Source: an uncultured Duncaniella sp. (GTDB lineage: Bacteria; Bacteroidota; Bacteroidia; Bacteroidales; Muribaculaceae). From it: a stretch of DNA of 64,000 bases. Numbering within the stretch: position 1 is the first letter of the stretch; each line of letters opens with the position of its first letter. The position numbers and the translations under genes are program-made. Below, piece by piece: positions 26,634 through 36,600 of the stretch. The stretch is from positions 1 through 64,000 of the forward strand of contig CAJTQR010000004.1 in NCBI GenBank assembly GCA_910578515.1, written 5' to 3'. The notes under the pieces were generated by a model that saw only the letters and a list, made by a program, of their open reading frames with translations, was not told the origin of the DNA and did not search any database.

Positions 26634-28232
26634 TCAGACTTCAGGCGACACACGCACCTGATGACGGAAAAGACGTCGTATATTTCTCCACTTCGGCATA
26701 AACGCAGAGGGACGGAGCGGACTATAGCTGACGAGAATCGCAATCACGGAAACCAACGCCACTATCAGTAGCCATCCGTAGATTTCTTTCATCGACACGA
26801 CCAATGCCTGTCTCTGCACCATACCATAGAGCTGCCCCAATGGAATATGGACTGCCGAAGGGACTGTGTCGGTGAACGACGCACTGATAAGTGCTGCGTT
26901 CTTTGCCATTATGTGGCGCAGAAACTCACCCACAAGTGCCGGACCGAAAGTAGCACCCATCACCGCTCCCGTAAAGCCATTGATGGTCAATGCCTGCGGA
27001 AATACCTGGAACGGCAATCCGCTCTGCACTATCGACGTCAGGAACACTATCGAAATTATCACTGATGCCATTCCCCGGAAGAACAAGGGTATAAAAAGCA
27101 TCTCCTTCTCCACCCCATAGTCAATGAGGAAATAGAAATATCCGAGATATACAGCAGCGAGGATAAACCCAATAGCGGTCATTGTCTTGTAGCGCCATCG
27201 TCTCAATGCAAAGGTGAAATATGTCAACGCCACCCCGGCTATTATACCGATAAATACATACCAGTTCAAATCCACAAGATTCGTCTCGTCAAAACCGAGT
27301 ATCTGCGCAGCATAACTGTGTTCAAATACATGCTCGGTAGCGAGAAGGGTAAAAAATACCATATAAATCACCGTGGCACGGACCACATTTCTATTGAGCA
27401 TGGCACGAAACGAGATATAGGGATGATGCAGGAACGAGGCGCGCCAAAGATTTATAAGCGCACACACCACACCGAGCAATGCCGCTCCACGGATTTCGGC
27501 TGCCTCCCACCAGTCGTAGAAATTGCCGTAGACACATATAAACGTGAAACAGAGCATGAAACCGCCCCACAGCAATGCTCCAATCCAGTCAATCCCGAGC
27601 AGAGGCACCATCGGCATACCGTGAAAAGGTTTCACCAGTATCACCACCATGAGCATCATGAGCAGAAGCAATCCCACCATGAGCAGATGCATATACTCCC
27701 ATTGCGAGAAGAATGCAGTGTAGACCGTCACAACACCGCTGAGCTGAATCACACCGTCGACCACCAGATAGACGTAGCAGAAAAATATCGACATATCGCG
27801 CACAGGTGTGAGCCAGAGCTGAATGGTGGAGTTGCAAGCAAAAGTAGCCCACATACGGAACCAGCCTGCCACAAAGCATACTGCCACAAGAATCGGCATG
27901 CTTGTAGTATGGGCGCACACTATATTCGCCGCTATCAGCACCGCGCAGCAGAGCAGAAGACTGAATCGGTTGGAGTAACGGAACTTCAACCTGAACATCA
28001 CCGCAAAATTTATAGCCATACCTATCAGCTGCGCGTATCCCGCCATCAATATATCCTCCTGCATGAGCGCGGTCGTGCCAACCATGTCAGTGGCGGCTGC
28101 CAAATAGACTCCACCCGAAAACTGGATGATGAGCACAAAGAATATAAAAAGCCAGGGCTTCAGTCGGCGCGGTATGTAGTCAGGAACGTCGGGAATGTCA
28201 AATTTCCCTTGAGGAACATGCCAGTCAGCCAT
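26634..28232 (-). CDS. MFS drug exporter, EmrB/DHA2-like
   Basis: A 532-residue transporter with about 14 membrane helices, the size of the DHA2 (EmrB/QacA) branch. The proton-coupled antiporter would export hydrophobic drugs or metabolites through the HlyD adaptor and TolC channel encoded just upstream. The intergenic space to the HlyD gene is one base, which shows tight coupling. The canonical motif A (GxLaDrxGrkr) is not clear, as in other Bacteroidetes members of this branch. It is the last gene of the tripartite operon. Confidence 0.88.
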   Translation of the reverse strand: MADWHVPQGKFDIPDVPDYIPRRLKPWLFIFFVLIIQFSGGVYLAAATDMVGTTALMQEDILMAGYAQLIGMAINFAVMFRLKFRYSNRFSLLLCCAVLIAANIVCAHTTSMPILVAVCFVAGWFRMWATFACNSTIQLWLTPVRDMSIFFCYVYLVVDGVIQLSGVVTVYTAFFSQWEYMHLLMVGLLLLMMLMVVILVKPFHGMPMVPLLGIDWIGALLWGGFMLCFTFICVYGNFYDWWEAAEIRGAALLGVVCALINLWRASFLHHPYISFRAMLNRNVVRATVIYMVFFTLLATEHVFEHSYAAQILGFDETNLVDLNWYVFIGIIAGVALTYFTFALRRWRYKTMTAIGFILAAVYLGYFYFLIDYGVEKEMLFIPLFFRGMASVIISIVFLTSIVQSGLPFQVFPQALTINGFTGAVMGATFGPALVGEFLRHIMAKNAALISASFTDTVPSAVHIPLGQLYGMVQRQALVVSMKEIYGWLLIVALVSVIAILVSYSPLRPSAFMPKWRNIRRLFRHQVRVSPEV

Positions 28233-28233
28233 C

Positions 28234-29268
28234 TCAGTACATCACCTCACATTCCACATTCATCCCGGCGCTCAGACGTGCCATATCCTCAGGAGCATTA
28301 GCCGAGGTAAACTCGATTCTCACCGGAATACGCTGACGCACTTTCACAAAATTACCGGCCGAATTGTCCTGCGGCAGCAGCGACAGGCTCGCCCCCGTAG
28401 CTTTGGACAGAGACACAACTTGTCCCTCGAAAGTGACATCAGGTATGGCATCCACCTTGATTTCCACCTTGTCGCCCGGATGGATATTGGCGGTCTGTGT
28501 TTCCTTATAGTTGGCAGTCACCCAGATTTCACCGGCATCGACAATCTCCACCATAGTCTGACCCGGCTGCACAAGCTGTCCCACCTGAATCTCTTTGCGG
28601 CATGTATAACCATCGCATGGAGCCACAATCACGGTATACGACAGATTCAGTTCCGCAGTCTCCATCAGAGCCTTGGCAAGTTCCACTCCGGCATCATTCT
28701 GCGGAATGCGCTGGCGCGTCTCCGCCACCATTGCCGACGTAGCCGAACGCTGGCGCGACAGCATGTCGTAACGGGCTTTCTTTGCCTCATAGTCAGTCTT
28801 CACGGCATCATACTGCTGCCGTGTCACAGCATCCTGTTCAAGCAACTTGGCATAACGGGCAAAGTCAGTGGCGGCATTATCCATCACCACCTTTGCCTCG
28901 GCGATTGAAGCCTCGGTGACAGCCACATTAGCCGATGCGACACCGACACTACGGTCAGCCACATCGCGACCGGCGAGCGCATTCTGATAGTCGGCACGCG
29001 CCTGCGCCACTCTCAACCTGAGGTCGGCATCATCAATAATCACAAGGGTGTCACCCTTCTTCACTGTCTCATACTCCTTGAACCGGATTTCCTTGATGTA
29101 ACCCTGCACTCGACTATTCACCGGCACTATCTGCTGCTGCACTTGCGCATTGTCGGTAAACTCCACATTTCCGAGATGGATAAACTTTCTGCCGACCCAT
29201 GCTATGGCTACGATTATTACTGCGATGACTATTATGTATGAGATTATTTTTTTACTCTTGTGGTTCAT
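28234..29268 (-). CDS. HlyD/EmrA family periplasmic adaptor
   Basis: A 344-residue membrane-fusion protein. One N-terminal helix (about 8-28) anchors it to the inner membrane. The lipoyl/biotinyl half-motifs (VNSRVQGYIKEIRFKEYETVKKG and later APCDGYTCRKEIQVGQLVQPGQ) flank a long alpha-hairpin (about 85-195), and a beta-barrel follows. Its ATG overlaps the end of the TolC-like gene (4-bp overlap), and the MFS gene follows after one base. Confidence 0.93.
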   Translation of the reverse strand: MNHKSKKIISYIIVIAVIIVAIAWVGRKFIHLGNVEFTDNAQVQQQIVPVNSRVQGYIKEIRFKEYETVKKGDTLVIIDDADLRLRVAQARADYQNALAGRDVADRSVGVASANVAVTEASIAEAKVVMDNAATDFARYAKLLEQDAVTRQQYDAVKTDYEAKKARYDMLSRQRSATSAMVAETRQRIPQNDAGVELAKALMETAELNLSYTVIVAPCDGYTCRKEIQVGQLVQPGQTMVEIVDAGEIWVTANYKETQTANIHPGDKVEIKVDAIPDVTFEGQVVSLSKATGASLSLLPQDNSAGNFVKVRQRIPVRIEFTSANAPEDMARLSAGMNVECEVMY

Positions 29269-30584
29269 ATCTGTCCTGATGTGAATAGAAGTTTATAGTA
29301 ATAGTAGATTATATTGATGCGCGCATTGACAAGCTGCTGCTCGGCATCGAGCTTTGAGTTGGCAGCGTCGAGGAGGTCGGTGATTAGCGCCATGTCAGAG
29401 GTATAGCGGTTGGAGGTAGTGGCATAGTTCTGCTCGGCAAGCTCCACACTTTTCTCACACCTTTTCAGCTCCTCGTAAGCCTCGAGATAATGTATATGGT
29501 CATCGCGCACGGCAAGTTCCATGTTCTGACGCGCCACATCCAGCTCCTCTTCGGCACGGCGTGTGGCGATGCGGCTGGCTGTGAGTTTCTTATCAGTCTT
29601 GAATAGCGACGAGAGATTATAGCTCACCCCTACCCCTACATACCAGTAACTCAGATTGCGGTTAATCGGTGGCACTTCCACAAGTATCGGACCGTCGATG
29701 GTCCACGCAGCTTGAATACCCACTTTGGGCATACGTTCTGCCTTGGTGAGCGCTTCAGCCTTGCGGCTTATATCCACTCCTGAGCGGGCAAGTTTCACCG
29801 TAGGGGAATTGGCATCAGCTTCCTGCTGCCACCATGACTCACCGTTGCGTGGCAGCGAACGGCTGAGGAGTGTGCTGTCAGGGATTATCTTTGTATCCTC
29901 CGGCAGACCGGCCGTGGTGACGAGATTGGAGTTGAGAATGGTGAGCATATTGTCAATCTTTATAAGCTGTAGTTCAAGATTCGACACCAGCAGCACATAA
30001 CGGGTGATATCATTTTTCAAAGCCACACCCTGTTCGTAGCGGCTCTGCATCTCGGCAAGCATCTTGCGGGCTTGTCCGATGTTTTTCTCCACCACACACC
30101 TCTGATTGTTAAGCTTATATATATCAAGGTAGAATCCGGTAAGACGAAATCTGATATTGTCACGCTGAAACTCCGTGGCATAACGCGAGGCTGTCGATTT
30201 CAGTTCGGCAAGCTCAATCGCTTTAGTGATTGCTCCGCCGGTATAGACCGGTTGCGATACATTGACCGAAAGTCCGTCACCCAGATGCGGTATCGGTGCT
30301 TTCTGATAGTCCGAGAAGTTGCGTTTGGTAGTGAAACCGTCGCCTATATAACTGAGCGACAACGTGGCATTTATTTCAGGCAACTTGCCTGTTCGTGCAA
30401 CCTTTACATCCTGTAGAGCTTCCTTTTCGGCTGTAAAGGAGGGTCGGAGCATGGCACTGTTGTTCTCCGCCACCTCGAAGATTTCTTCAAGAGTAAGGAC
30501 AGCGGGCGACGAACCTCTTGCGCACACTCCACCGCTCAGCATGGCGGCACAAAGCAGCCCTGCGAGCAATCCGTGATTGTTCAT
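29265..30584 (-). CDS. TolC-family outer-membrane efflux protein
   Basis: A 439-residue outer-membrane factor with signal peptide (MNNHGLLAGLLCAAMLSGGVCA) and two tandem OEP repeats rich in long amphipathic helices (EMQSRYEQGVALKNDITRY; EQNYATTSNRYTSDMALITDLLDA). It forms the exit channel for the EmrAB-like pump. It is first in the operon TolC-HlyD-MFS, preceded by a roughly 210-nt leader with several inverted repeats. Confidence 0.92.
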   Translation of the reverse strand: MNNHGLLAGLLCAAMLSGGVCARGSSPAVLTLEEIFEVAENNSAMLRPSFTAEKEALQDVKVARTGKLPEINATLSLSYIGDGFTTKRNFSDYQKAPIPHLGDGLSVNVSQPVYTGGAITKAIELAELKSTASRYATEFQRDNIRFRLTGFYLDIYKLNNQRCVVEKNIGQARKMLAEMQSRYEQGVALKNDITRYVLLVSNLELQLIKIDNMLTILNSNLVTTAGLPEDTKIIPDSTLLSRSLPRNGESWWQQEADANSPTVKLARSGVDISRKAEALTKAERMPKVGIQAAWTIDGPILVEVPPINRNLSYWYVGVGVSYNLSSLFKTDKKLTASRIATRRAEEELDVARQNMELAVRDDHIHYLEAYEELKRCEKSVELAEQNYATTSNRYTSDMALITDLLDAANSKLDAEQQLVNARINIIYYYYKLLFTSGQI

Positions 30585-30800
30585 AAGGGGATAATGAAAA
30601 TAAAATGTTAATGAATGGAATCATCCGGATGAAAAACCAGTGAAATCCGGATGGATAGTTACGACTCACACATCGCGTGTGAGGAATCACTGGGTGCTTT
30701 TCCAGTTCTCTTTAAAAGCGTAGTTTACTACGGCAGGCATCTCGCCTTGAATATAATCAAATGTGTTCATCTGCACTGCAGCTCTTTGTGAACCGCAGTG

Positions 30801-30808
30801 CAAAATTA
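30801..30808 (-). promoter_or_regulatory. -7 element and overlapping inverted repeat ahead of the efflux operon
   Basis: TAATTTTG on the minus strand (30801-30808) has no good -33 TTG. An 8-bp inverted repeat TGCACTGC/GCAGTGCA (30772-30779 and 30795-30802) overlaps it and the expected start site. This could be an operator for a repressor or a 5'-end hairpin. Confidence 0.4.
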
Positions 30809-30882
30809 CAAAAAAATCGCCAATCATCCACCCTCACCCTTCAAATATTTATCTCCCGCCAGTATAGAGACGGTATTGTTTT

Positions 30883-32250
30883 TCACTTCTCTGACCAGCC
30901 GAGGTGACGGGTGGCGAGGGGCGACGAGGGGGCGGCGCGAAGGAAGTCGATGACCGGCAGATTGCCGTCGGCATCGCGGGGTAGGAACAGCAATGCAGGG
31001 TCGGTGCTGACAAACATCTCGGCTGTAACCTCTACAGGTGCCTCGCCCGATGATGGAGCCGGGAATGTATTGTTGACCACGGTGCTGCGGACGGGGTCGC
31101 AGTTCACCAGATGCCCGCCGCGTACTGTATCGGTGAAAGTATAGGACACATTCCCCTCAAGATAGTGACCATAGCCTGGCACATCCACCACCTCGCGCTC
31201 CGACTTGCGGTTCACCATATTATAATTGGCGCGGTTATCCCAAGCCGTATTGTTGACCCAGCGGCAGCCTCCGAGATGATGATTGGCATAAATGCCGTTT
31301 GCCTTGTTGCGATAAGCCACACAATTATGTATATAATGCTCAGGGCACACTGCCGGACATTTTGTCTTGCCGGGCTTCATTCCGTAGCCTCCGGCCTTAA
31401 AGCCATTGCCATCACCTGCGCTTTGAAATGTGGTGGTATCGGTCGGGTCAGCGGTGGGTTTGAATCCGTTGTAGAACGCCCAGCAATGGTCAAACTCGAT
31501 AGGCGCCTTGCAATTGATTAAGTCAAAACCATCGTCCGAGTTGCGCCACGCGCGGCAATTGCGGATTACATTACCCTCGGCACGCGGATTGCCAAGATGA
31601 AAACCGAATCCATCCACATTTCCGCCATATTCACCTTCGCTGTAGTCATCATAATTATTGTAGGCATCACAGTTGAGCACAAGATTTCCGGAGCCGGCTG
31701 TCTGGTAATACCCTATAGCCATCCCATCGTGCATGGCGAGATTCTCCACTATGCAATTGGAACCCTTACGGGCGGAGACACACTCTGACTGGGTATGACC
31801 TTTCAGACGCACCGGCACTCCGACTATATCGAAGTTACGCAAATGAAGATTGTCGGCACCAAGAAGGAAACCCGAGAAGCGGTGACGTCCGTCATACTGA
31901 AGAGCGGAGAAGTCAAACACAGGACGCTCACCGGGATATCCCATTATGGCTGTGCGATGCTCGGGGGTGCCACCCTTCTCAAGCGCAAACACATAGGCAT
32001 ACGTAGGGTCCACCTTCATTATCTGCTCATCAGTGACACGGTAAGTGCCTCCGCGAACATATATGGTGTCGCCACCCTCCATCCGCGCGTAGGCAGCCGG
32101 AAGTGTAGCCATCGGAGCTGTGATGGTGCCCGGAGCGGTGTCTGACCCGGTGGGCGATATGTAGAGCACCTTAGAGTGGAGCGGCGCTGACGCGAGCAGG
32201 AGAAGCGCTGCGGGAATGAGGCGGAGAGCTGAAGCGATGATTGATTTCAT
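30883..32250 (-). CDS. Secreted parallel beta-helix polysaccharide lyase, PL9-like
   Basis: A 455-residue protein with signal peptide (cleavage after about residue 26) and the N-terminal DUF1565-like start VLYISPTGSDTAPGTITAPMATL. Right-handed beta-helix repeats follow. WRNSDDGFDLINC and GDGNGFKAGG are the calcium-binding and catalytic segments characteristic of family PL9 pectate/rhamnogalacturonan lyases. It probably cleaves pectic polymers outside the inner membrane. It lies 59 bp downstream of a 2-hydroxyacid dehydrogenase, perhaps in the same transcript. Other beta-helix families are possible if PL9 fails on detailed search. Confidence 0.8.
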   Translation of the reverse strand: MKSIIASALRLIPAALLLLASAPLHSKVLYISPTGSDTAPGTITAPMATLPAAYARMEGGDTIYVRGGTYRVTDEQIMKVDPTYAYVFALEKGGTPEHRTAIMGYPGERPVFDFSALQYDGRHRFSGFLLGADNLHLRNFDIVGVPVRLKGHTQSECVSARKGSNCIVENLAMHDGMAIGYYQTAGSGNLVLNCDAYNNYDDYSEGEYGGNVDGFGFHLGNPRAEGNVIRNCRAWRNSDDGFDLINCKAPIEFDHCWAFYNGFKPTADPTDTTTFQSAGDGNGFKAGGYGMKPGKTKCPAVCPEHYIHNCVAYRNKANGIYANHHLGGCRWVNNTAWDNRANYNMVNRKSEREVVDVPGYGHYLEGNVSYTFTDTVRGGHLVNCDPVRSTVVNNTFPAPSSGEAPVEVTAEMFVSTDPALLFLPRDADGNLPVIDFLRAAPSSPLATRHLGWSEK

Positions 32251-32309
32251 GGTTATTGTATACCGGACGTTAAGATTTTATTTGTTTGGAAGATTCTGAT
32301 AACACAATG

Positions 32310-33266
32310 TCATACTGCCACATTGTTCACCGGAGTACCCGCGATAAAGTTGCGGAGATTGTCAGTGGCAATGGCGAGAAGGCGTTGACGCGCCTCTGTG
32401 GTAGCCCATCCGAGATGAGGGGTTATGAAGCAATTGCGCGCGGTGAGAAGCGGGCAGTCGGGTGCCGGCGGCTCGGATGTGAGCACATCAAGGCATGTGG
32501 CATAGATTTCTCCCGCATTAAGCGCATTGGCGAGTGCTTCCTCATCCACTAATGGACCGCGGCCGGTGTTTATCAATATGGCTCCCGACTTCATCTGCGC
32601 CAGACGTGAAGCGTTGACTATATGGCGGGTCGATTCGGATAGCGGACAGTGGAGCGACACCACATCGCACGTACTGAAAAGCTCATCGAGGTCTGCCTTA
32701 GCCACTCCCTCGGGAAGCATGTCCGGACTCTTGGATGTAAATGCCTTAACCTTCATGCCGAACGCACCGGCTATCCGCGCCACGGCGGTGCCTATGTTGC
32801 CAAGACCGACTATGCCGAATGTCTTTCCTGCAAGCTCGCAGAGAGGACGGTCCCAATACACGAAATCGGGCGACGCACTCCAGCGTCCGTTGCGGTTTTC
32901 GGCTGTGTAATGCTCCACACCCACCACTGCCGCAAGAAGATGGGCGAACACCATCTGCGCCACTGAGTCGGTGCTGTAGGCGGGAATATTGGTCACCACA
33001 ATCCCAAGCTCACGGGCGGCATCTATATCGACCACATTGTAGCCGGTCGCGAGCACTCCGACATATTTCAACTCCGGAAGTGCCCGGAGCATGTCGGCGG
33101 TAAGCACTGTCTTGTTGGTAAGCAGCGCCTCTGCGCCCGCAGCACGCGTGAGCACCTCGTCGGGTGCAGTGCGCGGGTAAACGGTCAGGTCGCCGAGGTC
33201 ATTTATTGGTTGCCATGACATGTCGCCGGGATTCATACCATAGCCATCGAGTATTACTATTTTCAT
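32310..33266 (-). CDS. D-2-hydroxyacid dehydrogenase (glycerate/hydroxypyruvate type)
   Basis: About 318 residues from the ATG at 33266 (MKIVILDGYGMNPGD); the open frame extends 15 codons further but lacks conserved sequence. The NAD-binding domain has GIVGLGNIGTAVAR. The catalytic set Arg-Glu-His is visible around INTGRGPLVDEEAL, LTSEPP and ITPHLGW. It reduces 2-ketoacids such as hydroxypyruvate or glyoxylate to D-hydroxyacids. The closest named type is glycerate dehydrogenase, but specificity is not certain from motifs. It has its own consensus promoter at 33335-33366. Confidence 0.88.
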   Translation of the reverse strand: MKIVILDGYGMNPGDMSWQPINDLGDLTVYPRTAPDEVLTRAAGAEALLTNKTVLTADMLRALPELKYVGVLATGYNVVDIDAARELGIVVTNIPAYSTDSVAQMVFAHLLAAVVGVEHYTAENRNGRWSASPDFVYWDRPLCELAGKTFGIVGLGNIGTAVARIAGAFGMKVKAFTSKSPDMLPEGVAKADLDELFSTCDVVSLHCPLSESTRHIVNASRLAQMKSGAILINTGRGPLVDEEALANALNAGEIYATCLDVLTSEPPAPDCPLLTARNCFITPHLGWATTEARQRLLAIATDNLRNFIAGTPVNNVAV

Positions 33267-33334
33267 GGATGCTTTTAACAGATTATTTAACGGTTTCCAC
33301 ATCTCACCCACACCGTGAGTGATGAAGTTGAGTA

Positions 33335-33366
33335 CAAAAATAGCCGAAAATGTCTAATCTCGCAAA
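33335..33366 (-). promoter_or_regulatory. Promoter of the 2-hydroxyacid dehydrogenase gene
   Basis: Minus strand TTTG (33363-33366), a 20-nt spacer, TATTTTTG (33335-33342). It supports the start at 33266, with a leader of about 60 nt. Confidence 0.65.
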
Positions 33367-33464
33367 TCTAATTTCCTCCCTCCACCGGGCAGCAGCCCCC
33401 ACACCGCCCCGCCGCATCACTCGCTACAGCCATGCCATTGAGCATACTTCCAAACAGAGATTCC

Positions 33465-33551
33465 GCCAAATTGGGTAATAAAAATCAGCCAAATTGGGTA
33501 ATAAAAACCAGCCAAATTAGGTAATGAAAATCAGCCAAATTGGGTAATAAA
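33465..33551. repeat. 23-bp tandem repeat, four copies
   Basis: Copies at 33465-33487, 33488-33510, 33511-33533 and a partial at 33534-33551. The unit begins GCCAAATTGGGTAATAAAAA and copies differ at one to three positions. There are no spacers, so it is not a CRISPR. It lies in the 351-bp gap between the dehydrogenase promoter and the fimbrial operon terminator. Confidence 0.9.
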
Positions 33552-33556
33552 TCTAA

Positions 33557-33594
33557 TCACCCCCATCAATCCGGATGTGGATTGATGGGGGTGA
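33557..33594 (-). terminator. Terminator at the end of the fimbrial operon
   Basis: A 16-bp GC-rich perfect stem (33557-33572 with 33579-33594), 24 bp past the last fimbrial stop codon. The T-run on the minus strand is weak (TTAGATTTATTA). Confidence 0.75.
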
Positions 33595-33617
33595 CGTGTA
33601 TCTTACGATGAAAAACT

Positions 33618-36600
33618 CTACTTTTTTGTAACATAAATAGTGCGCAGATAGCAAGCATCACTTAAATAACCGTCCTTGCCGGTTGCACCATGGTTGGTCG
33701 CATCCTTTCCATACGATTTAAAAGCCATGGTATGATAATTGATATCAAATGCCGTATTATCACCATCGCTCTGGTCGGTCCAATATACCGCACCGGTTCT
33801 CCTGAACAAGTCTTGGAAGAGGGGAAGATAAGGTTGAGCCTCAGCATCCTTCCCACCTTCTTCACCATAATATTTATTTCGGCTTGCATACCTTAAACAA
33901 CCCGGACCATCTGTTTCTCCTTTGTAAGAATCACTCGCTTTTCTATGCCCCATTCCAGTCTTACCGATAGGGAAGAAAATCTGATGATGAGTCGTAGCAT
34001 CGTATACAAATACACCACGCATACCTTTGGTATCGGCAATTGTTTTATCATCAGGAGTTTTATCATAACCGTATGCCTCTCCTATAGTCTTAGCAACGCT
34101 ATTGGCACCATCGCCATACAACACACCATACGCTTTTTTTATATTCTGCGTTGCATCATTACCAGTTTCCATAAGATTCTCAAAATCATTCCATGTCGCA
34201 ACTCTTTGGTCACTGTTCTTTATGGTCCAAGTAGGTGTAGATACATCCGCCTTGAAATCTTTCCATACCTTATCGGTCGCGGTGCTACTATCCAATTCCC
34301 TAACTTTAAGAGTTCCGGCTGCTTTCCAGACATTACTCCAACTATTGTTTGACGGAAGAATCGCTGTGGTACTTTTGCGTCTGAAAAGGGACCCCTCCTG
34401 TAGTGGAGATGTGCATAACTCCGCCTCACCTTTACCCTTGAAACGATACACATTAAGAGTTTCCCATTGTGCGTTATTTCTACCAATCGTAATCGGACCA
34501 TAACCTACTCGGCAGAATATATCATGCTCACAAGTATAATTATGATATCTGATTCGCACTATCGCACAGCCTTTATTGCCATTGAAATTAATTGTAAAAT
34601 CAATAGGACATTCACTTGCGCCCTCTATTCGACGGACACCTGACTGAACAGCCAATCCAGCACTACCGGTTGTATTTGATGTAAGGGATATGATATTATC
34701 ACCACCACTTACCACCTCCGCGCTCCACGGACCTATGGAATTGAACACTTCAAATGGCGTACTTGTATTAAACTCATCGTCAGATTTCAACCATGTAAGC
34801 TCAACATGGAAATCTTCAGGCTTAGTGTCTCCTGAACGCCACACGCCTTTAGGGTTGACAATACGGCGCACCTGAATAATATCGACATAAACAGGGTCAA
34901 TTCCATCTACTTTAGTGCCTTTTTCATCGGAAGCCACATAAAACTTCACTCGCTGTTTTCGTGGATATGCATAGTATGGGTTATTACCGGTAAAACCTGA
35001 TGCAGGTACCAATTCTTTTGCACGGGTAAATAGTGGAACGGAAAATACACGTTCTACCTTATTAGAGGATGTAGATTCCCCTTTAGCACTTTGCACCATA
35101 TAACTGCCATTCGTTTCATCAGTATATGTGCCAGGTTTTATAGAAAAATTACGCCAGCCTTTATCATTATCATTAAAATCAGAATGCAACGTATCATACA
35201 TCCCTGAATAATTTTGACTGCCCGGTCCCGGAATTTGCACAACCTTCGTTTTTTTTAAGGAAAGGAATGAGCACCAGGGACCATAATATGGTTTATTATT
35301 AATAAGTGGGTCGGGGGTTTTACCATCCCCTGTATAAAACAAAGGAATACTTGGCTCAACCGGGTCCATTTGCCCCATTGGATTAGGATAATTATCAGAC
35401 CCATCACCCCATGGCTTCCAGAAGGTCTGCTCTGATAATTTATCATTTTTTGAGAATTCATCATTAGAATTAGAGACATGAGGATACTTTATCTCATCAT
35501 CATCGCAACCGATAATTTCGGCACGGAGATAATAGGAATCCTTGAGAGTGCTACGGTCGCCAGAGAGTTTCACCGTCAGGTTCATCTCCTTATTATACAG
35601 ATAGGAGATATACTGAGGCGAAGTGACATGGAGACCGGCTTTCTCTTTATACTCGATATGCCAGTCAGCATCATTACCGTTACCCTTGAAGGCGAGTGTC
35701 AGTTTATAGTGGGTGTTTCGGATAGCGTTATAATCTTTTTCCACATCCTGCCCCAGCATGAATCGGTAGACGATATCACCGGCGCTGACATACTCTGTGT
35801 TTGAAGTGTTGCGGTAGAATCCGCGCACCTCTATGTAAGAGCCGTAAGGCTTATGGTCTTTCCAACCGGAAGTAAGGTCATTCTCCACCGGATTCGGATA
35901 GGAGATTTTACCCTCCTCAATACAATCCTGCGCCTTATCCTTACCTTTGCCCTGCATGTTCTCATAGAAAAACAGCGACTTTGCAGCATGCGAATGCAGG
36001 CGGTCATTCTGAGTGGAATCGTTACCCACCTCATCTCGTCCGAGGTACTTATGCTTGCTGTTGCATACGTGGATATACTTATCAGAGCGCACATCCTTCT
36101 TCTCCGCGTCAGTCAGGTCATCCTGAACTTTGAGGGTCTTTCCGGTGCGAATCAATCCGTCGGTCACATCGTAGCGCTCAGCCGACTGTTCCTGCACAGG
36201 CTCTTTCCCATCGCGCCAACCGGGATAGTTCTCAAAACCGAGAGTACACTGCTTGGGTATATCGTGAATGGTAATGTCATAGATATATACTTCCACGTGG
36301 TCATAGAGTGCCGAACCATCGAAAGCCACGGTAACTTTCGAGGCGAGGCGACGGAGCCACGCATGCAGGAAATTGGTCTTATTGGTGACCTGAAGCGCCG
36401 ACGCATCGGTCTGCTCACGGTTAGGCTGATTTATCGAGAACACACCATACATCTGACTGTTGCGGGCGGTGTACTCCTTATCCCATGTGAATGTAAGACC
36501 TTTCAACTTGTCACGTGTGCTGATATCAGCCTTGTCAAACCCGTCAACATTAGCCACACCATATATATAATACTCATCGGAGGGGAGGCGCATACGAAAT

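Noticed and set aside
27318..28301. A 327-codon open frame on the plus strand
   Set aside because: It is antisense to the MFS exporter and its translation is extremely His-rich without any fold signature. It is a shadow frame.
33465..33551. Possible CRISPR array
   Set aside because: The 23-bp units are directly abutting with no spacers, and no cas genes are present.
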